Source: Orientallactaga sibirica (lineage: Eukaryota > Chordata > Mammalia > Rodentia > Dipodidae). Taken from it: a stretch of 64,000 nt of DNA. This document shows positions 46,136 to 58,844 of the stretch, one piece after another; the stretch's first letter is position 1, and each line of letters starts with the position of its first letter. Location: contig JAEOAD010000012.1 in the NCBI GenBank assembly GCA_036365145.1, positions 42,166,501-42,230,500 of the forward strand, written 5' to 3'. The notes under the pieces are model-generated. The model ran no database searches. It was not told the origin of the DNA and saw only the letters and a list, made by a program, of their open reading frames with translations. Both the position numbers and the translations under genes were made by a program.

Positions 46136-47365
46136 GAGACAATGTATACTTTCCATATTAGACCACTGGGATGAACACTGGAGGGTGGGGGTGACAGGAA
46201 AACATTATGCTCATGGCCTCTCACTATCTCCCTCTGCCAACCTTCATATCTCCAGACAGCTTGTCCCTACTTTCTGCCTGGTTCTTCCTCTGTACCACAT
46301 TCTTTCACAGGAAAAACAAGTCATGGAAAAAATGCAAGCCACCATAACCTGGACACAATACACACAATATGTGGCTGACCTTGTCCCCTTTACTAAGCAC
46401 TCCAATGCTTCCAACTGCTTCTTTTGTGTGTCACCTGCCCCCTGCTAACCACAGTCCCTATTATTGCCACCTTTGAATACCCCACATCTACAATGAACTA
46501 TTCCCAACCCTGCCTTACTGATATTCTCCTCTTTGATGCCAGTCAAGGTATGCCCCTTTGCCTGTCCAGCTCAAACCAACCAGAGCTGAGTGCCTCCTCA
46601 ATATTTCTATACCAGGACCACTTGTATCAACATACCTGCACTTATGGTGCAAAGGGCTAGTCACCCCATGCATAAATGTTTCCTCTCCCACTTATTGTTC
46701 CCCAGTCTTGATTGTTCCACAGGTGTATCTCCATGAAGAAGAAGAAATGGCCTACAAACTCTGCCGCATTCACTGAGAGAGATTTTCATACCCCTACTGG
46801 TGGGCCTCGGTGTGATGCTATCTCTGGGTGCCTCCAGTGCTGCAGGAGCCACTCTCGTGCAAACCATCTCATGGGGGACTTCCGAGACAAGCTTGACCAG
46901 GTCATGGTGTCCACTACCAACAGCCTCCAGTCTTGTCAGAGACAATTAAACTCTCTTGAGGGTGTGGTACTCCAAAAGTACAGTGCCTTAGGCTTCATCA
47001 CTGCTGAACATGGGGGGACATGTATGGTCCTGGGAGAAGGATCTTCCTTTTTGGCAATGAATCAAATGTTGTTGAAAAAAAGTGTTAAAACTCTCAAAAA
47101 ACTCCACAAGGAGCTACTTGACTGCTATAAACCTGATGACCCCACCACCTGGTTCTCTAACCGTTTAGTTATTTGGTTCCTCCCCTTCCTTGGCCTACAG
47201 GAACCCTGTTACTTGTGGTCCCTGCCTCATCAAATTTATTAGATAACAAATAACTAACATTGCTAAGGTTGCTACCAATCAGGTTCTTGTGCACCACCTA
47301 GCTCTGTCTGAACCTGCAATAGGCTACAAAGATCTTGCTCAATGTGATGATACTGCCCCATTATA
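46136..47365 (+). pseudogene. Retroviral env remnant, right part of the outer provirus
   Basis: Starts with the second GAGAC and continues the surface subunit, then transmembrane subunit, to a stop near 47363. Frameshifts lie near 46448, 46640 and 46790. The region after GGTC near 47018 has Ser-Ser where the disulfide motif should have two cysteines. The membrane anchor is broken near 47200-47245. Not functional. Confidence 0.88.
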
Positions 47366-47384
47366 AAAAAAACAAAGGGGGAGT
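47365..47384 (+). promoter_or_regulatory. Polypurine tract before the 3' LTR
   Basis: AAAAAACAAAGGGGGAGT immediately precedes the LTR start TGTTGGG. The inner provirus has the matching tract AACAAAGGAGGAGC. Confidence 0.85.
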
Positions 47385-47925
47385 TGTTGGGTACAAGCCA
47401 CTGGAGGCTAAAAAAGGCCTGAGCTATCAGGCACAGATAAGGGCCCCCGGCTATAGGAGGTTGCAGCAGGCCAAGACCCTGATAATCTTGCCTTGAGACT
47501 GGCAGGAGTGGGGCCATTCCCTCCCTCTGCCTGGGGCACCTGGACATCCTGATAAGACTTAGGTTTCAGTTTCCATGTGGCCATTTTTAATGCTCAGTGG
47601 AGAGGTCCCTATATATTAATGAGGTATTAGCCAGCAGCCTTCACACAGCCAATCCATCTGTGACCTGTACCCCATACTCTTCCTGCCACTACATGAAAAA
47701 GCCAATCCCCTTGTGACCTGTACCCTATACCTTTTCCCAACACTACATGAACACTTATAAGCCCACCCCCCTGACAAATAAACGAGCTGTCCTCCAATGC
47801 AAGCCCCCCAGGCATTTCTTCCCATTGTGCTCACGGCCACTCAAAACCCTGATCCCCAGCTGCCTGGACAGCTCTGGAGTGCCAGTGTGCAATGGCCCCT
47901 GAGTGGCCAGGGACCCACAGTCTTG
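47385..47925 (+). mobile_element. 3' LTR of outer provirus
   Basis: Starts TGTTGGGTACAAGCCACTGG, contains the two 55-bp direct repeats (around 47635-47755) and a polyadenylation signal AATAAA at 47777-47782. Same family as the inner LTRs. The right end is placed at about 47925 by comparison with them and is uncertain by some ten bases. Confidence 0.85.
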
Positions 47926-48493
47926 TGTTTTGGAAATGGCCATGGGCAGTGTGAAGAAGGTTTGCTGGTTTGCCTGCAAGGAGACCTGATGGAGACATGA
48001 GGATGGACCCTGGGTTGCAGAGGAGACCCAGTGGAGATGCTGGGACCATGAGGTGGCTGCCAAGGACAGCTGCCTGCCCTGAATGAAGTTTTCCAGGACT
48101 GTGAGTAGCCTAGCTGGAGGGGCAGAATTGGAACTCCAGGGACTTGTTGCTAGTTAGAATTATTGGACTTGGAGATTTGTCACTGGCTAGAGTTGTTGGT
48201 CTTGGAGCTACAGTGTTTGATGTTTTCCCTGGTTGTTTTAAATCTTTTATTGGTTGAATATTTCTTTGCCATGCCCACTGCTATCTTTTGCTCTGTGAGT
48301 GTTTATTCTGTGCCATTATGGGTTTGGGGAGGATTTTTTGGTATTATGGTTCAGTTTAAAGATATTGTGCTATGGGAATGTTTGATCATCATTTGGATTG
48401 ATAAAAACTATGATAAAAACTTTTAAAGTTGAACTGAATGCATTGCATTTCACATCATGGATGGGTATCAGTTTATGGAGGCCAGGGGCAGAA
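47926..48493 (+). mobile_element. MaLR internal region, 3' part
   Basis: Leads directly into a MaLR LTR through GGAGGCCAGGGGCAGAA, the polypurine-like junction typical of MaLR elements. Non-coding. Its left part was lost or is displaced by the retrovirus. Confidence 0.6.
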
Positions 48494-48841
48494 TGTGGTG
48501 GTTTGATTCAGGTGTCCCTCATACACTTAGGTATTCTGAATGCTAGGTTCCCAGCTGATGCAGATTTGGGAATTAACACCTCCTAGAGGCAGTGTATTGT
48601 TGTTGGTGGGCTTACGGGTATTATAGTCAGTTTCTCCTTGCCAGGGTTTGGCACACTCTCCTGTTGCTATTGACCATATAATGTTGGCCAGGTTGTGATG
48701 TCCACCCTCTGCTCATGCCATTGTTTTCCCTGTCATCAAAGAGTGTCTCCTTGAGTCTATAAGCCAAAATAAATCTCTTTTTTCTCAGAAGCTGCTCTTG
48801 GTTGGGTGATTTCTACCAGAAATGCAAATCTGACTGCAACA
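48494..48841 (+). mobile_element. MaLR LTR
   Basis: TGTGGTGGTTTGATTCAGGT through AGCCAAAATAAATCTC to CTGACTGCAACA. Same family as 19255-19607. Right after it, CTGCTAAGCCAGCTCTCCAG (48844-48863) is a reversed B2-like head fragment. Confidence 0.8.
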
Positions 48842-48869
48842 TCTGCTAAGCCAGCTCTCCAGCCCTCCA

Positions 48870-49733
48870 TCACTTTTTGAGATTATTCTTAGTTTTGTTC
48901 ACATGAGTATGGTTATACCACATATTTTCCTTTCCCTGGTCACCCTGATAGGCTTTGATTTCTTCTAGTGAAGAGATAGTATTAGAAACCAAGACTTGAG
49001 CACTATTTGCTCCTTGCTACTTAAGTATTGTTGCTCCTACATTTTCTTTCTTTCTTTTTTTATATTTTCTTAATATATGTTAATATTTCTTAATTACATA
49101 CACATGTATGTATAATGTATAAATATGATACACATTACATACCACCACTTAAATCTACATTTATTTGCACAACATACAAATGTATGTATAAACATAGACA
49201 AACATGATCCTTGTGGAAGTTGAAAGCAAATTTAAAAAAGATGCATGACTTATCAAACAGCATCTTTTCACAATACAGTACTTGATAGGATATTGGTTGC
49301 TTCTCCTTGTGACTGTGTAGCTGAGTAGATAGATGCTATGGCTCTCAGTGATACTGTCAGGTACCACAAGACATCATTGTACTACACATCACTAGTCTAG
49401 GAAAACATCGAAACTTTAAAAAATGATGTTTTCTTTGTACTATTATAAAGTTGAAAAGAACATAAGTTAGATTGTAGAAAGTGGAGGTTATCTGTGTATA
49501 TGCATGTCTATATATCTACTTTCTACTCTCTTTTCTTCAATAGAATTTTCTTTCTATCAATCATCCATTTTTCTATGTTCTACCTTCCTACCTACCTATC
49601 TGTCATCATATTTATGCTCATTCTTCCAATTCTGAACCTTGTGAACCTTTGCTTCTTCATATTCATGTTTTATTAGCAGTAAGATGTAAACAATCAGCAG
49701 AGCTTGCTTGTCTTCTAACCTGCTAGAAGCTTT

Positions 49734-49735
<2 letters not shown>
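48870..49735. other. Intergenic, unrecognised
   Basis: AT-rich, nothing recognised. Confidence 0.45.
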
Positions 49736-49772
<37 letters not shown>

Positions 49773-49915
49773 GTTTTCTGAGGTAGGGATTCACTCTAGT
49801 CCAGGCTGACCTGGAATTCACTATGTAGTCTCAGGGTGGCCTCAAACTCTCAGCGATCCTCCTACGTCTGCCTCCCGAGTGCTGGGATTAAAGGTGTGAG
49901 CCACCAGGCCTGGCT
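49736..49915 (-). mobile_element. B1 SINE, young
   Basis: Long T tract, near-consensus reversed B1, target duplication TAGAAGCTTTTCTT on both sides. Confidence 0.95.
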
Positions 49916-49919
49916 TTAG

Positions 49920-50480
49920 AAGCTTTTCTTCTATCAGTCAGTATTCCATGGACTGGCATGGTTCTATAAAGAAAAGAACACAGGAATCAATCATTTATAA
50001 ACTGAACTTTAAGCACTGACTAGCTGTTTAGGCATCATACAAGCATAGTAAAGTGGTAACAGAGTTATTAAGACAGCAGTCATCACATATGTGGATTTAC
50101 TTTACTCAAATGCATCTTAAAATACTGAAAATATTGTGTATACATATATTATACTACATCTGTATATACATGTTGCTGTATAGGAAACAATACATAAAAT
50201 GATGGTTTACTGAGTTTTTTGAGAATGTTAAAGTTTTTTAAGAAAAATTTTATCATATGTTTCTACTGTATGAACTGACTTCAGAATCCAACATTCCTGT
50301 GAAGTATGGCACAAATTGTCTAGATTGTCTCAACATCTAGCAAAATTCTCCCTCCAGGAAAGCATGTTGTTTAGCTTCCCAAACTGAAAGGATCAGATAT
50401 ATTTATTCTTGGTTCTTTAACTTCATATATATGTGTTGTATCTATATGGATATATATATATACATATATATACATACACA
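49920..50480. other. Intergenic, unrecognised
   Basis: AT-rich with a TA-rich tract near 50450-50478. Confidence 0.45.
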
Positions 50481-51020
50481 TACTTATTTAAGATTTTTAT
50501 ACATCTGTAGACTGCATTTTGATCATAATTCTCCCCTTACCTTCTCTTGTCCCATCCTCTTCTACTGAACCCATTTTTCTTCCAAACCAGTCACTCTTCT
50601 ACTTTAATATCATCTGTTCTATGTAGTTTGAGATTCATGGAGTTTAATCAGGGTTGCCTGTATGAGCATGGGTGGGGGGTTATCAGAGAATGTGCAACTT
50701 ACAAGTGGCTACGTCACTGCAGAAATGTCTTCTACTCCCCTAGCAACAACTAACTGCCAGTAAGTCCTCAGGGAGGGCCGGAGGCCTCATGTCTCCTTCC
50801 ATTATCCATGATGGAATGTTGATGGGTCCCACATTGTACAGGTCTTATACATAGAGTAATGACAGCTGCTATGAGGTCATGGATGCAATAGCCACGTTAT
50901 ATCCAGAAAACAGTGTTCCATAGCACTCTTTCTCTTCTTCTGGTCCTACATTCTTTCTGCCTCACCCCTCTTCTGGAGGGGGTGATATAGATATCTCTTT
51001 TAGTACCCTATAGTAACTTG
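50480..51020 (-). mobile_element. Rodent L1 3' UTR fragment, reversed
   Basis: The complementary strand reads in L1 sense order: AGAAAGAATGTAGGACCAGA, GCTATGGAACACTG, GACCTGTACAATGTGGGACC, CATCAACATTCCATCATGGA, TCCCTGAGGACTTACTGGCA. Non-coding. Confidence 0.75.
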
Positions 51021-51960
51021 TTCTCAGCATTTTGAAAAGTTTTGTGATTATAGAACTTATAATTGCTTTATTCAAGGGAAATGATATATTTGTTAGTTCA
51101 TGCCCTTCAATGTACAAAGAAATGTTTTCAGTTAATATTATGGTACTCAGTTTATGGGCTAGATCCTGGAAAGGTAGAGTGTGGCTTTATATCAATTCCA
51201 GAAGAATGATCCATTGGCAATTTGCAGGGTCCAAGCCAAGGAGTATCCTGGTTTAGTATACAGACCAAACAAGTGCTGGACAGGGAGGAGGGCAGACACC
51301 TTAGACCAATGGAGAATAAAGCCTGTAAAGCCAATGACAAATGCTACTGAATGGAGCATCTGTCTCTTCAATATACAGTTGTGAAAGACTTGAAAGCCAC
51401 CCTTTAGTGTCAGTAGGTGACTGCCTCATGGTATACACTGTATACACATAATCCCCAAAATGTTCAAGCTCATTACATAAAATATTATACTATTTGCATG
51501 TAAGCTATGAACATCTTTCTGTACACTTTGAATCATCTCCAGATTTCTTATAATACCTAATACAATGTGAATTCTAGATAAATAGTTGCTACATTGTATT
51601 TTTAAGGGAAAAATGACAGGAAAAAGTCTTCATATATTCAGTAAGAAACATTTTGTTTTGATTATTTATGAGCCATAGTAGTTGAATTTGCCAGTGAGGT
51701 GCCCACATCCATACAGGGCTGAGTCCACAGCCAGGCTTGTTTGTGTTTTGGATGCATGCTCTTTTCCTGAGAAGTTTACATTCGAGTAGAAAAATCATCA
51801 TGCCAACAGTTACAATATGGCATGTTTCAAAATTCTTGCTATAGTTTTTAGACTTATCAAAATTGATACCTGGTGCTAACTTACATTCCAAAAAGTATAT
51901 ATCAACTTACAGAATTAGAACACATTTTTTCAACAATATTTAAACCCTCCCCAAATAATG
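51020..51960. other. Intergenic, unrecognised
   Basis: Nothing recognised. Confidence 0.4.
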
Positions 51961-51962
51961 TT

Positions 51963-52163
51963 ATATATTTGTTTATTTTATTTATTTATTTGAGAGAAGG
52001 AGAGAGAGATTAATGGGCATACCAGGGTCTCCAGCCACTGCAAACGAACTCCAGATGCATGTGACACTTTGTGCATCTGGCTTAAGTGGGTTCTGGGGAA
52101 TTGAAACCGAGTCCTTAGGCTTCTCAGGTAAGCACCTTAGCCACTAAGCCATCTCTCTAGCCC
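51963..52163 (-). mobile_element. B2-like SINE
   Basis: TTTATTTATTTATTTGAGAG tail, core and head ending CATCTCTCTAGCCC. ATGTTATATATTT-like flanks on both sides suggest the target duplication. Confidence 0.93.
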
Positions 52164-52164
52164 T

Positions 52165-54724
52165 AATGTTATATATTTTAAAGGCACAATTTAAGAAAAA
52201 CATTTAGATTAGAATTATATCTACTTAGGGTATTTGCTAATATTTTTTTCCTTCCTTACTTTGGATTGCTAAATAACTCCCAAGGAATTATACTTTAATT
52301 CTCTGAGAAGATTCCAAAGAGTTGACTGGTTAGATTTACTGGACTCCAAAGGGCATGGTATATATTTCTGTTAAAGTGATGTCAACTTCTTATTTTTATA
52401 GAGTTTATTAAGTGTAGGATTTTGGAATTACTATTAGGTAATAACTGAAGGTTCTCCAGTTTCACAGAATATCATAGGATTTCACCAAATCAGGTGGTCT
52501 TTTTACAACAAACTTCTGTACAGGTGATTACCTGGCTAACAGAAAACTATTTTGATAGAATCTGAAAGAAATTATAGAGTGGTACAAATAGATAAGCAAT
52601 GATGTTGACTCTCTGTAGAATATTGGCTTTGAGGGTTTAGTTGTTTTCTCATAATATTTACATACTTTATTATTTATCAGAGATCTCTCTGAGAACTGCT
52701 TCATGGAACTTCCTTTGCTGCAGATGGGCTTTAAATTCGATAGAGTTTGTTGGCAAGCAGATATTACCACAGCAAGTAAATCCTCATGGTGATCTGTGTG
52801 CTGCCTTTACAAATTCCTTGGGCAAGAGTTCTAGACTAATTAATGAGACCTACATAGATGGTGTAGAATGGTTTTCTTTTTTAGGCCCAGTTGCTTGGAT
52901 ATTGAAAAATTTCAAAATGTTTTTCCATGGTGTTACTGTTTAAATTATTATTTTTAAAGAAACATTTTTCATTTCACTTAAACCTGGTACTGTGTCTCTT
53001 CAATTTGGACTTCTGGGAAAGAAAACACTGCACTTTAGGAATAACTTAATGAAGTCAGCTTACCATGGGACACCCAGGCTTGATCTGTTTTGGAAGTGTG
53101 GGAGCAGTGAGGTGAGTATGAGAAAGTGTATAAGCTCCCCTCAGAGGCTGGCAGCAGCAGGCAGTGACTGATGAAGTGGGACTGAGGTCCAGACCACAAT
53201 TCATCCTCCTGTTTTAATGTAATTTCATTCAATGAGCTAATACATACAAGGTGTTTCAGCAGCATTAACATTTTGAGCCTTAGGCAATCAGAGCTGAGGG
53301 CTCATTCTGTTCAACTCATAATGTGGATTATATTTTATAATGTTGCTAAGACTTGATTATTTGCACATCCTGGAAGTTATTGCTCCTGCTCTGAACGTTT
53401 AAAAGAGAATTGCTACAGAACATTGAACATTAAACAGAGAGCTACTACAGGTAAATCTCATAGAAATAAAGAAATGATCCTATAATTGCAGTGCTAGAAT
53501 TCTATATTTGGATGATTATCATATCAGCAGTTTAATTTGGCCATCTTGGCAAGTACTGAAAATGAAGGAGCAGTGCAAAGAACTATCTATGCATTTTATT
53601 ACACTTCAGATTAGCACAGTGACTAGAAAAGCACTTATTCAGACTATAGGAAACATATATACCCTCCATTCTCGCTTATTTAAATCTACGTCTTCACAAG
53701 TAACTAATAATAAAGGCACACAATACCCAAATAAGACAGTCATCTCAGAAAGTAAACATTAATGTTAACTTGTGGACATACATTGATTTAAAAGCCATCA
53801 TTTACTTTAAATAGCTTTGATTTTCTGTCTAGAAGACAACAGTGAACATTAATAGCCATCACTTACTAAGTTTACCTAGTTGGATGTTAGTGCTTCTAAA
53901 AAATGAATCAATATTCATTACTTTCCTATATCAGAAGATTAAAGGAATAAATGATTATTTGAAACTGAAATGCTCAGAAATGTCAAGAAAATATTTGGCG
54001 CACTCTCATTTCAAGAGGAACTGAAGGGAGATCCTATAAGCCTTTCGACATGAAAGGAAAAGGCTTTTTGGTATGTAGCGTAACCCAATTAATTTGGATC
54101 TGCTTAATTTGGAGTCTGTAACTGAGTAAAGACAGAGTATGTTTTGCTTCTTGGAATTTATTTGAAACCCTCATTTATAACAGGAGTGTAATGAGAAGAG
54201 GATAAAATTCATTCCTGGATTTAGGTGGTGTGCTGAATGAATGCATCAGTCATTTGTATTCATTGTAGTGACTATTCCTCCAATGACTGCACGTGACCAG
54301 GGGGTTTTCAAGAGTATGCGATGCAGGAGTTCATTCAGTGTAAGTTGAAGAAGGATATACTTTTACCACTAAATCTGAAATTGAAACATGAAGGACAAAT
54401 GGCCAACACGTTTTTGTGGTCCTCAGGCAAGAGAGCCCTTTCAGTAGTATGTCTGTTTAGGTTAAACTCCAAGAAAAAGGACCTTTTCAATCCAAGCCAT
54501 TTAAAAGTTAAATGGAATATTGTAGATTCTTGCCATTCCAAAGCAGCTTTTCATTCCTGAACCAAATCTGTGGGAAACAAAATCCATGTCATAATATCAG
54601 GGAAAGAGTCAAGTATCAAAGGATGGGGGAATTAACTATGGAAATGCATTTCCTGACTTTGAAATCACAATACATTACTTATAGAAACAAAGCATACGAT
54701 TTACCCAAGTTAAAACTAAATAGG
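52165..54724. other. Intergenic, unrecognised, repeat-poor
   Basis: No gene or repeat recognised over 2.5 kb. Several open frames of 60-100 codons match nothing and have no context. Confidence 0.45.
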
Positions 54725-54886
54725 AGATGGGTGTGGTGGCACACACCTTTAATCCCAGCACTTAGGAGGCAGAGGCCGAGGCAGAGGCAGGAGGATCACT
54801 GAGTTTGAAGCCAGCCTAGGCTATAGAGTAAGTTCCAGGTCATCCTGGGCTAGAGTGAGAGAACTTACCTCCCTCCTCCCCCACCC
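54725..54886 (+). mobile_element. B1 SINE, plus strand
   Basis: GGGTGTGGTGGCACACACCT, CTTTAATCCCAGCACTTAGG and AGTTCCAGGTCATCCTGGGC, with a short duplication GAGGCCGAGGCAGAGGC. Confidence 0.9.
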
Positions 54887-54914
54887 CAAATAACTAGGGA
54901 GTTAAATGCTAAGG

Positions 54915-54915
54915 T

Positions 54916-54958
<43 letters not shown>

Positions 54959-54961
54959 TTT
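54915..54961. repeat. (TTTA)n microsatellite
   Basis: About 11 tetranucleotide units. Confidence 0.95.
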
Positions 54962-54964
54962 TAA

Positions 54965-57790
54965 GAATTATAGTCCAGTACTTCACTGTCTGGTTCTATC
55001 CTCAGATTTTTAGGAAGTTTATAAAAGTACTTAAATTTTTATTGTGCATGTGCTTCCAGCATAGATAACATGTAGTTTTTGACATTTACGTTATAGGCCA
55101 AATATAAGGCCTTAATGCACATTCAAGGAAAATCAACATTTGAATAACACATGAACAAAGTTCAACTCTCAAAATAGGGTTGGAGGAGTTAGATAAAAAT
55201 ACATATCTGTTTAAAGTGACCAGATTACATGTTTAAAGTGACCATATTATGTGTGATTTCCACTTGTTCTGAAATGACTTCATAAATGTAATTTCAAAAT
55301 TTATTTCCTCATCACAACATAAAAACCCTAGCAATAAAATAAGTATGTCCAGATAAAACTATTCCTTTTTGTATGGCTAGATAAAAGATTATTATAGCAT
55401 TTCTAATACATACAGAACATTAGGGGATACATTAAACCTCTTCTTTTTTCTCCGGTAAAGTGATGTTTCAATACCCTGTACTGATTTTTCCTTATTCTCT
55501 GATAGGTGTAGCTTATTGTAAAAATAAACTGAGTAAGGTAACTTGATGCAAATTTAGTCTGATGTGACAAGGAAACTGTATACTGACTAAATCAGATAAG
55601 GGAGCTTTTTTGAAAACAAGATTAAGCAGCATTTCAGATTGCCTAGAATCAATTCTCATGGGACAATGGTGTGGAAATGATGATACTAAGTTAAAAAACA
55701 AAAACATTTTTATGGAAAAATGACAAGTCAGAGCTTGCCACTTGTGCTACCTAAGAAAAATTTGCTGATTATCCTGTAAATGAACATCGATTTTTGTATA
55801 GACTACAATTATTTCCAATCTCTGAGAAACTGTTCCGGTGTCTTGAATGGTCAATTGCAGAATTGTGGCAAATATCTCTTGCTGCAGTGACTGCTTCTTT
55901 TAGAAGACAAAGGAATTGTCTCACATCTGAGTTTTACAACAGTATTTTCTAATACCAGTCTTAACAGAGGATAGAAAAAAACATAAAATCCCAGACTCAA
56001 ACATTATAGTAAATATTTTGTTACCAACTAACCCACAAGGTGGCACTAAAGAGAAAAGTGACAAAAGAGAACATCACAGGCAAGTTACACACTAAATCTA
56101 TTTTTATTAAGAATCTGAATCCTATGTGATCAAATGACCATCCCAATTTTAACATAGCAATAACTCCAAATGGTCTTCTTAGATCCATTGTCCCCCCTCC
56201 CACGCCAGACTGGGATGGAGCAGAAAGTTTCACTCAATCAAGCTGCTGGTTATTTTCAAAAGTAATTTGATTAATGAGTTTTTTTTTTTTTTTTTTTAAC
56301 GTGTGTTCTTATTTTATGGGGAAGTTTTTCTTCCATCTCCCAAGATACAGATTCCACAACCACTGCTTGGTTATAAACTATGCCCATTTCCATTTTATGT
56401 CTTATATAGTGTATAGACTGAAACTTCTTAGTATACATGTAAAAGGAAAATATGACATCATATTGGCATAGCCTTGTTATGTCATCCTGGCAGTAAATGG
56501 GTATAGAGAATACTATAAGTATAGTGGGGATATATAGGAGTAGAAAAGACTAGGATTTTTGTCCCTAGTTAATAAGCACCTCTGAATATATGCTAGGGAA
56601 GAGATGGACCAGAAAGGGAGACTATATATAAGTCTATCACTAAGAAGATGCATAGGCCTAAAACTGGAAAAACACATCACAATATATCCTATCCTCTTCA
56701 TTGCAAAGTGGGAATTTAGTCAGGACAAAAGGTAATGTTAATTTCATTACTCCAGTGTATTATATGTATAGATATGTACATATGCCTAGTGAAGTTTTTT
56801 TATATAAAAAGTGTTTCTTATTTGGAGATAACTGTAACAGAATACTGATTCAGTAAACTTAATATTATATACTACATGCCATATTATTTAATAAGAAAGT
56901 ACTGCAGTTAAAAGGTAGTTTTCAAAAACTTAAAACTCAAATACAGGTTTATGACTTGAATATTAGTGATAGCTCATTATATTATGGAAAACCATCACCA
57001 TATTTTGATTTATTGCTGTCAACCCATTTACAATGATCACTTGCTACCCAAATTTTAAAAAGAATGCAATTACCTTGCTTAAATAGCTATGGAGATAAGC
57101 ATTTATATACCAAGTAAGGCTCCATCTGTAGCAAGGGAACACTTTAACAAGACAAAAATGTTTCATTAAGTAAAAGAGGAAATAATACACGATTTAAAGA
57201 GAGAAAAGTGTGGCTTAGAAGATACATGTGGAAACAATAAGCCACGTTATTGTGCATCTTTAGGTGATGTTTAAATTATCATTTGAAGCAGATAGTTTTC
57301 ATTGTTTGAAGGAAGTTGAGGTACCATTTATACCATATGATTTTGAGTTGAAAAATAAATCTGGGTGAAAGATATTTTTTTTGACTCTCAAGACTTAAGA
57401 TTTCTCAGATGCAAACTGCTTGCACTATAGAATGAAAACAAGTTATAGTCAATGCTTTCAACCTCTTAATATCCAATTCAGGATAAATAATACTCTCCAC
57501 TTTCTTCTTCATATCATTACTTCCCCAAGTTAGTACTGTCTTCAGGTTCTCTTTATATTGTAACTTATTCATTACATTACACTTAGCAAACATTCTGAGA
57601 GTGTATGTCAGGCACTGTCTTAGGCACTGTCGGCTCCAATGGGGATAGAGAGCAGGGTCATTTATTTCAATGCTAACATCCCAATTGTTGGACTGGATAC
57701 TGGTTTCATAATTTATGTTGCAAATACCAATTACACCACTAGATAGTTTACATTTGCCTTATGTCTCGGGAAATAGTATGCCATAATGTT
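54965..57790. other. Intergenic, unrecognised, repeat-poor
   Basis: AT-rich with a T tract at 56278. No gene or clear repeat. Confidence 0.45.
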
Positions 57791-57794
57791 TAAA

Positions 57795-58015
57795 TGTGCG
57801 GGTGGTGGAGTCACACTGCTTGGTTTTGAATTTCCACTCTGATGGCTCAGGCCTAGATGTTTAGCCTGCCTGAGCCTCAGTTTCCTCATTTTCCAAATGG
57901 GAGGAGTAACAGTAGTGACCTTATGATGGTTATCTTCATGATTACATATGTTAACATATAACACATACCTGGCACAAGGTAAATCCTTGAAAAATGTTAT
58001 CTATTATCATTATTT
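57795..58015 (-). mobile_element. MIR SINE, reversed
   Basis: TGAGCCTCAGTTTCCTCATT, CCAAATGGGAGGAGTAACAG and CCTGGCACAAGGTAAATCCT are the reversed MIR core. Confidence 0.8.
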
Positions 58016-58019
58016 TTCC

Positions 58020-58636
58020 TCCCATGTGTATCTAAAACATGGATTTGAGCATCATAAATTCAAGGTAACTGCTATTAGTTGTATATTTACTATTTCTTCA
58101 GCTACTGCACAAATTGACTAATTCAATGGAGACATTTGTAGGAAGTTAACCAATTTCTATTCTGTTTGTAGACTTTGGTATATTAGCATTGCAATTTTAG
58201 TGAATAAAGTATAGATGTTTCTATTAAAATACTTAGCTTTTATGGAATTTTTTTTACAGAAATCATAAATCAAGGAGCCCAAAGCACATGCCGAAGAGTT
58301 TAAACCTAGCATTATGACACCCTAAAGAGAAATACAACTTTCTTGAGATCTAGTACTCTCTTCTCTGAACATTTAATGCTAGAACTGGGAATGTTATCTG
58401 GGAGTATTGGTCATTGACCACATTTTCTCGGTCTTTTTGTGGGTGTAACTGTAAGACTTTACTAGGACTAATAATAAACAGTAATATATTAGTGGTTTAG
58501 AGATATTTTTTAAACAACTCCAGGTAACTTAAAGAGACAGGTTCAAATTTAGATGCAATATTCATTCTGATGAATGTTTTCCAGTAATAAAAGTCAGACA
58601 ACTGATAGTTACATAAAGGCAATGATTTTAATATAG
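58020..58636. other. Intergenic, unrecognised
   Basis: Nothing recognised. Confidence 0.4.
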
Positions 58637-58841
58637 TTTATTTATTTATTTGAGAGAGAAAAAGAGGGAGAGAGAGAGTGTGTGTGTGTGAGTGGGTGTG
58701 CCAGGGCCTCTAGCCACTGCAAACTAACTCCAGATACATGTGCCCCCTTGTGCATCTGGCTTACGTGGGTCCTAGAGAATTGAACCGGGATCCTTTGGCT
58801 TTGCAGGCAAACGCCTTAACGGCTAAGCCATCTCTCCAGCC
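58637..58841 (-). mobile_element. B2-like SINE
   Basis: TTTATTTATTTATTTGAGAG tail, GA then TG tract, core and head ending CATCTCTCCAGCC. Flanks AAAGGCAATGATTTTA and AAAGGCAGTAATTTTA are the target duplication. Confidence 0.95.
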
Positions 58842-58844
58842 ACA

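Larger units (their letters stand above)
38400..47925 (+). mobile_element. Outer endogenous retrovirus (class II pol), 5'-deleted, split
   Basis: Plus-strand remnant in the order protease end, reverse transcriptase, RNase H, integrase, env, polypurine tract, 3' LTR. The 5' LTR, leader and gag are missing. It is interrupted by two SINEs in integrase and by a complete minus-strand provirus in env (42115-46135). Pol resembles betaretroviruses (YMDD, protease GRDIL, typical class II integrase end) while env is of the gammaretrovirus/type D kind, a combination known for several mammalian retroviruses. Nothing here is intact. Confidence 0.9.
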
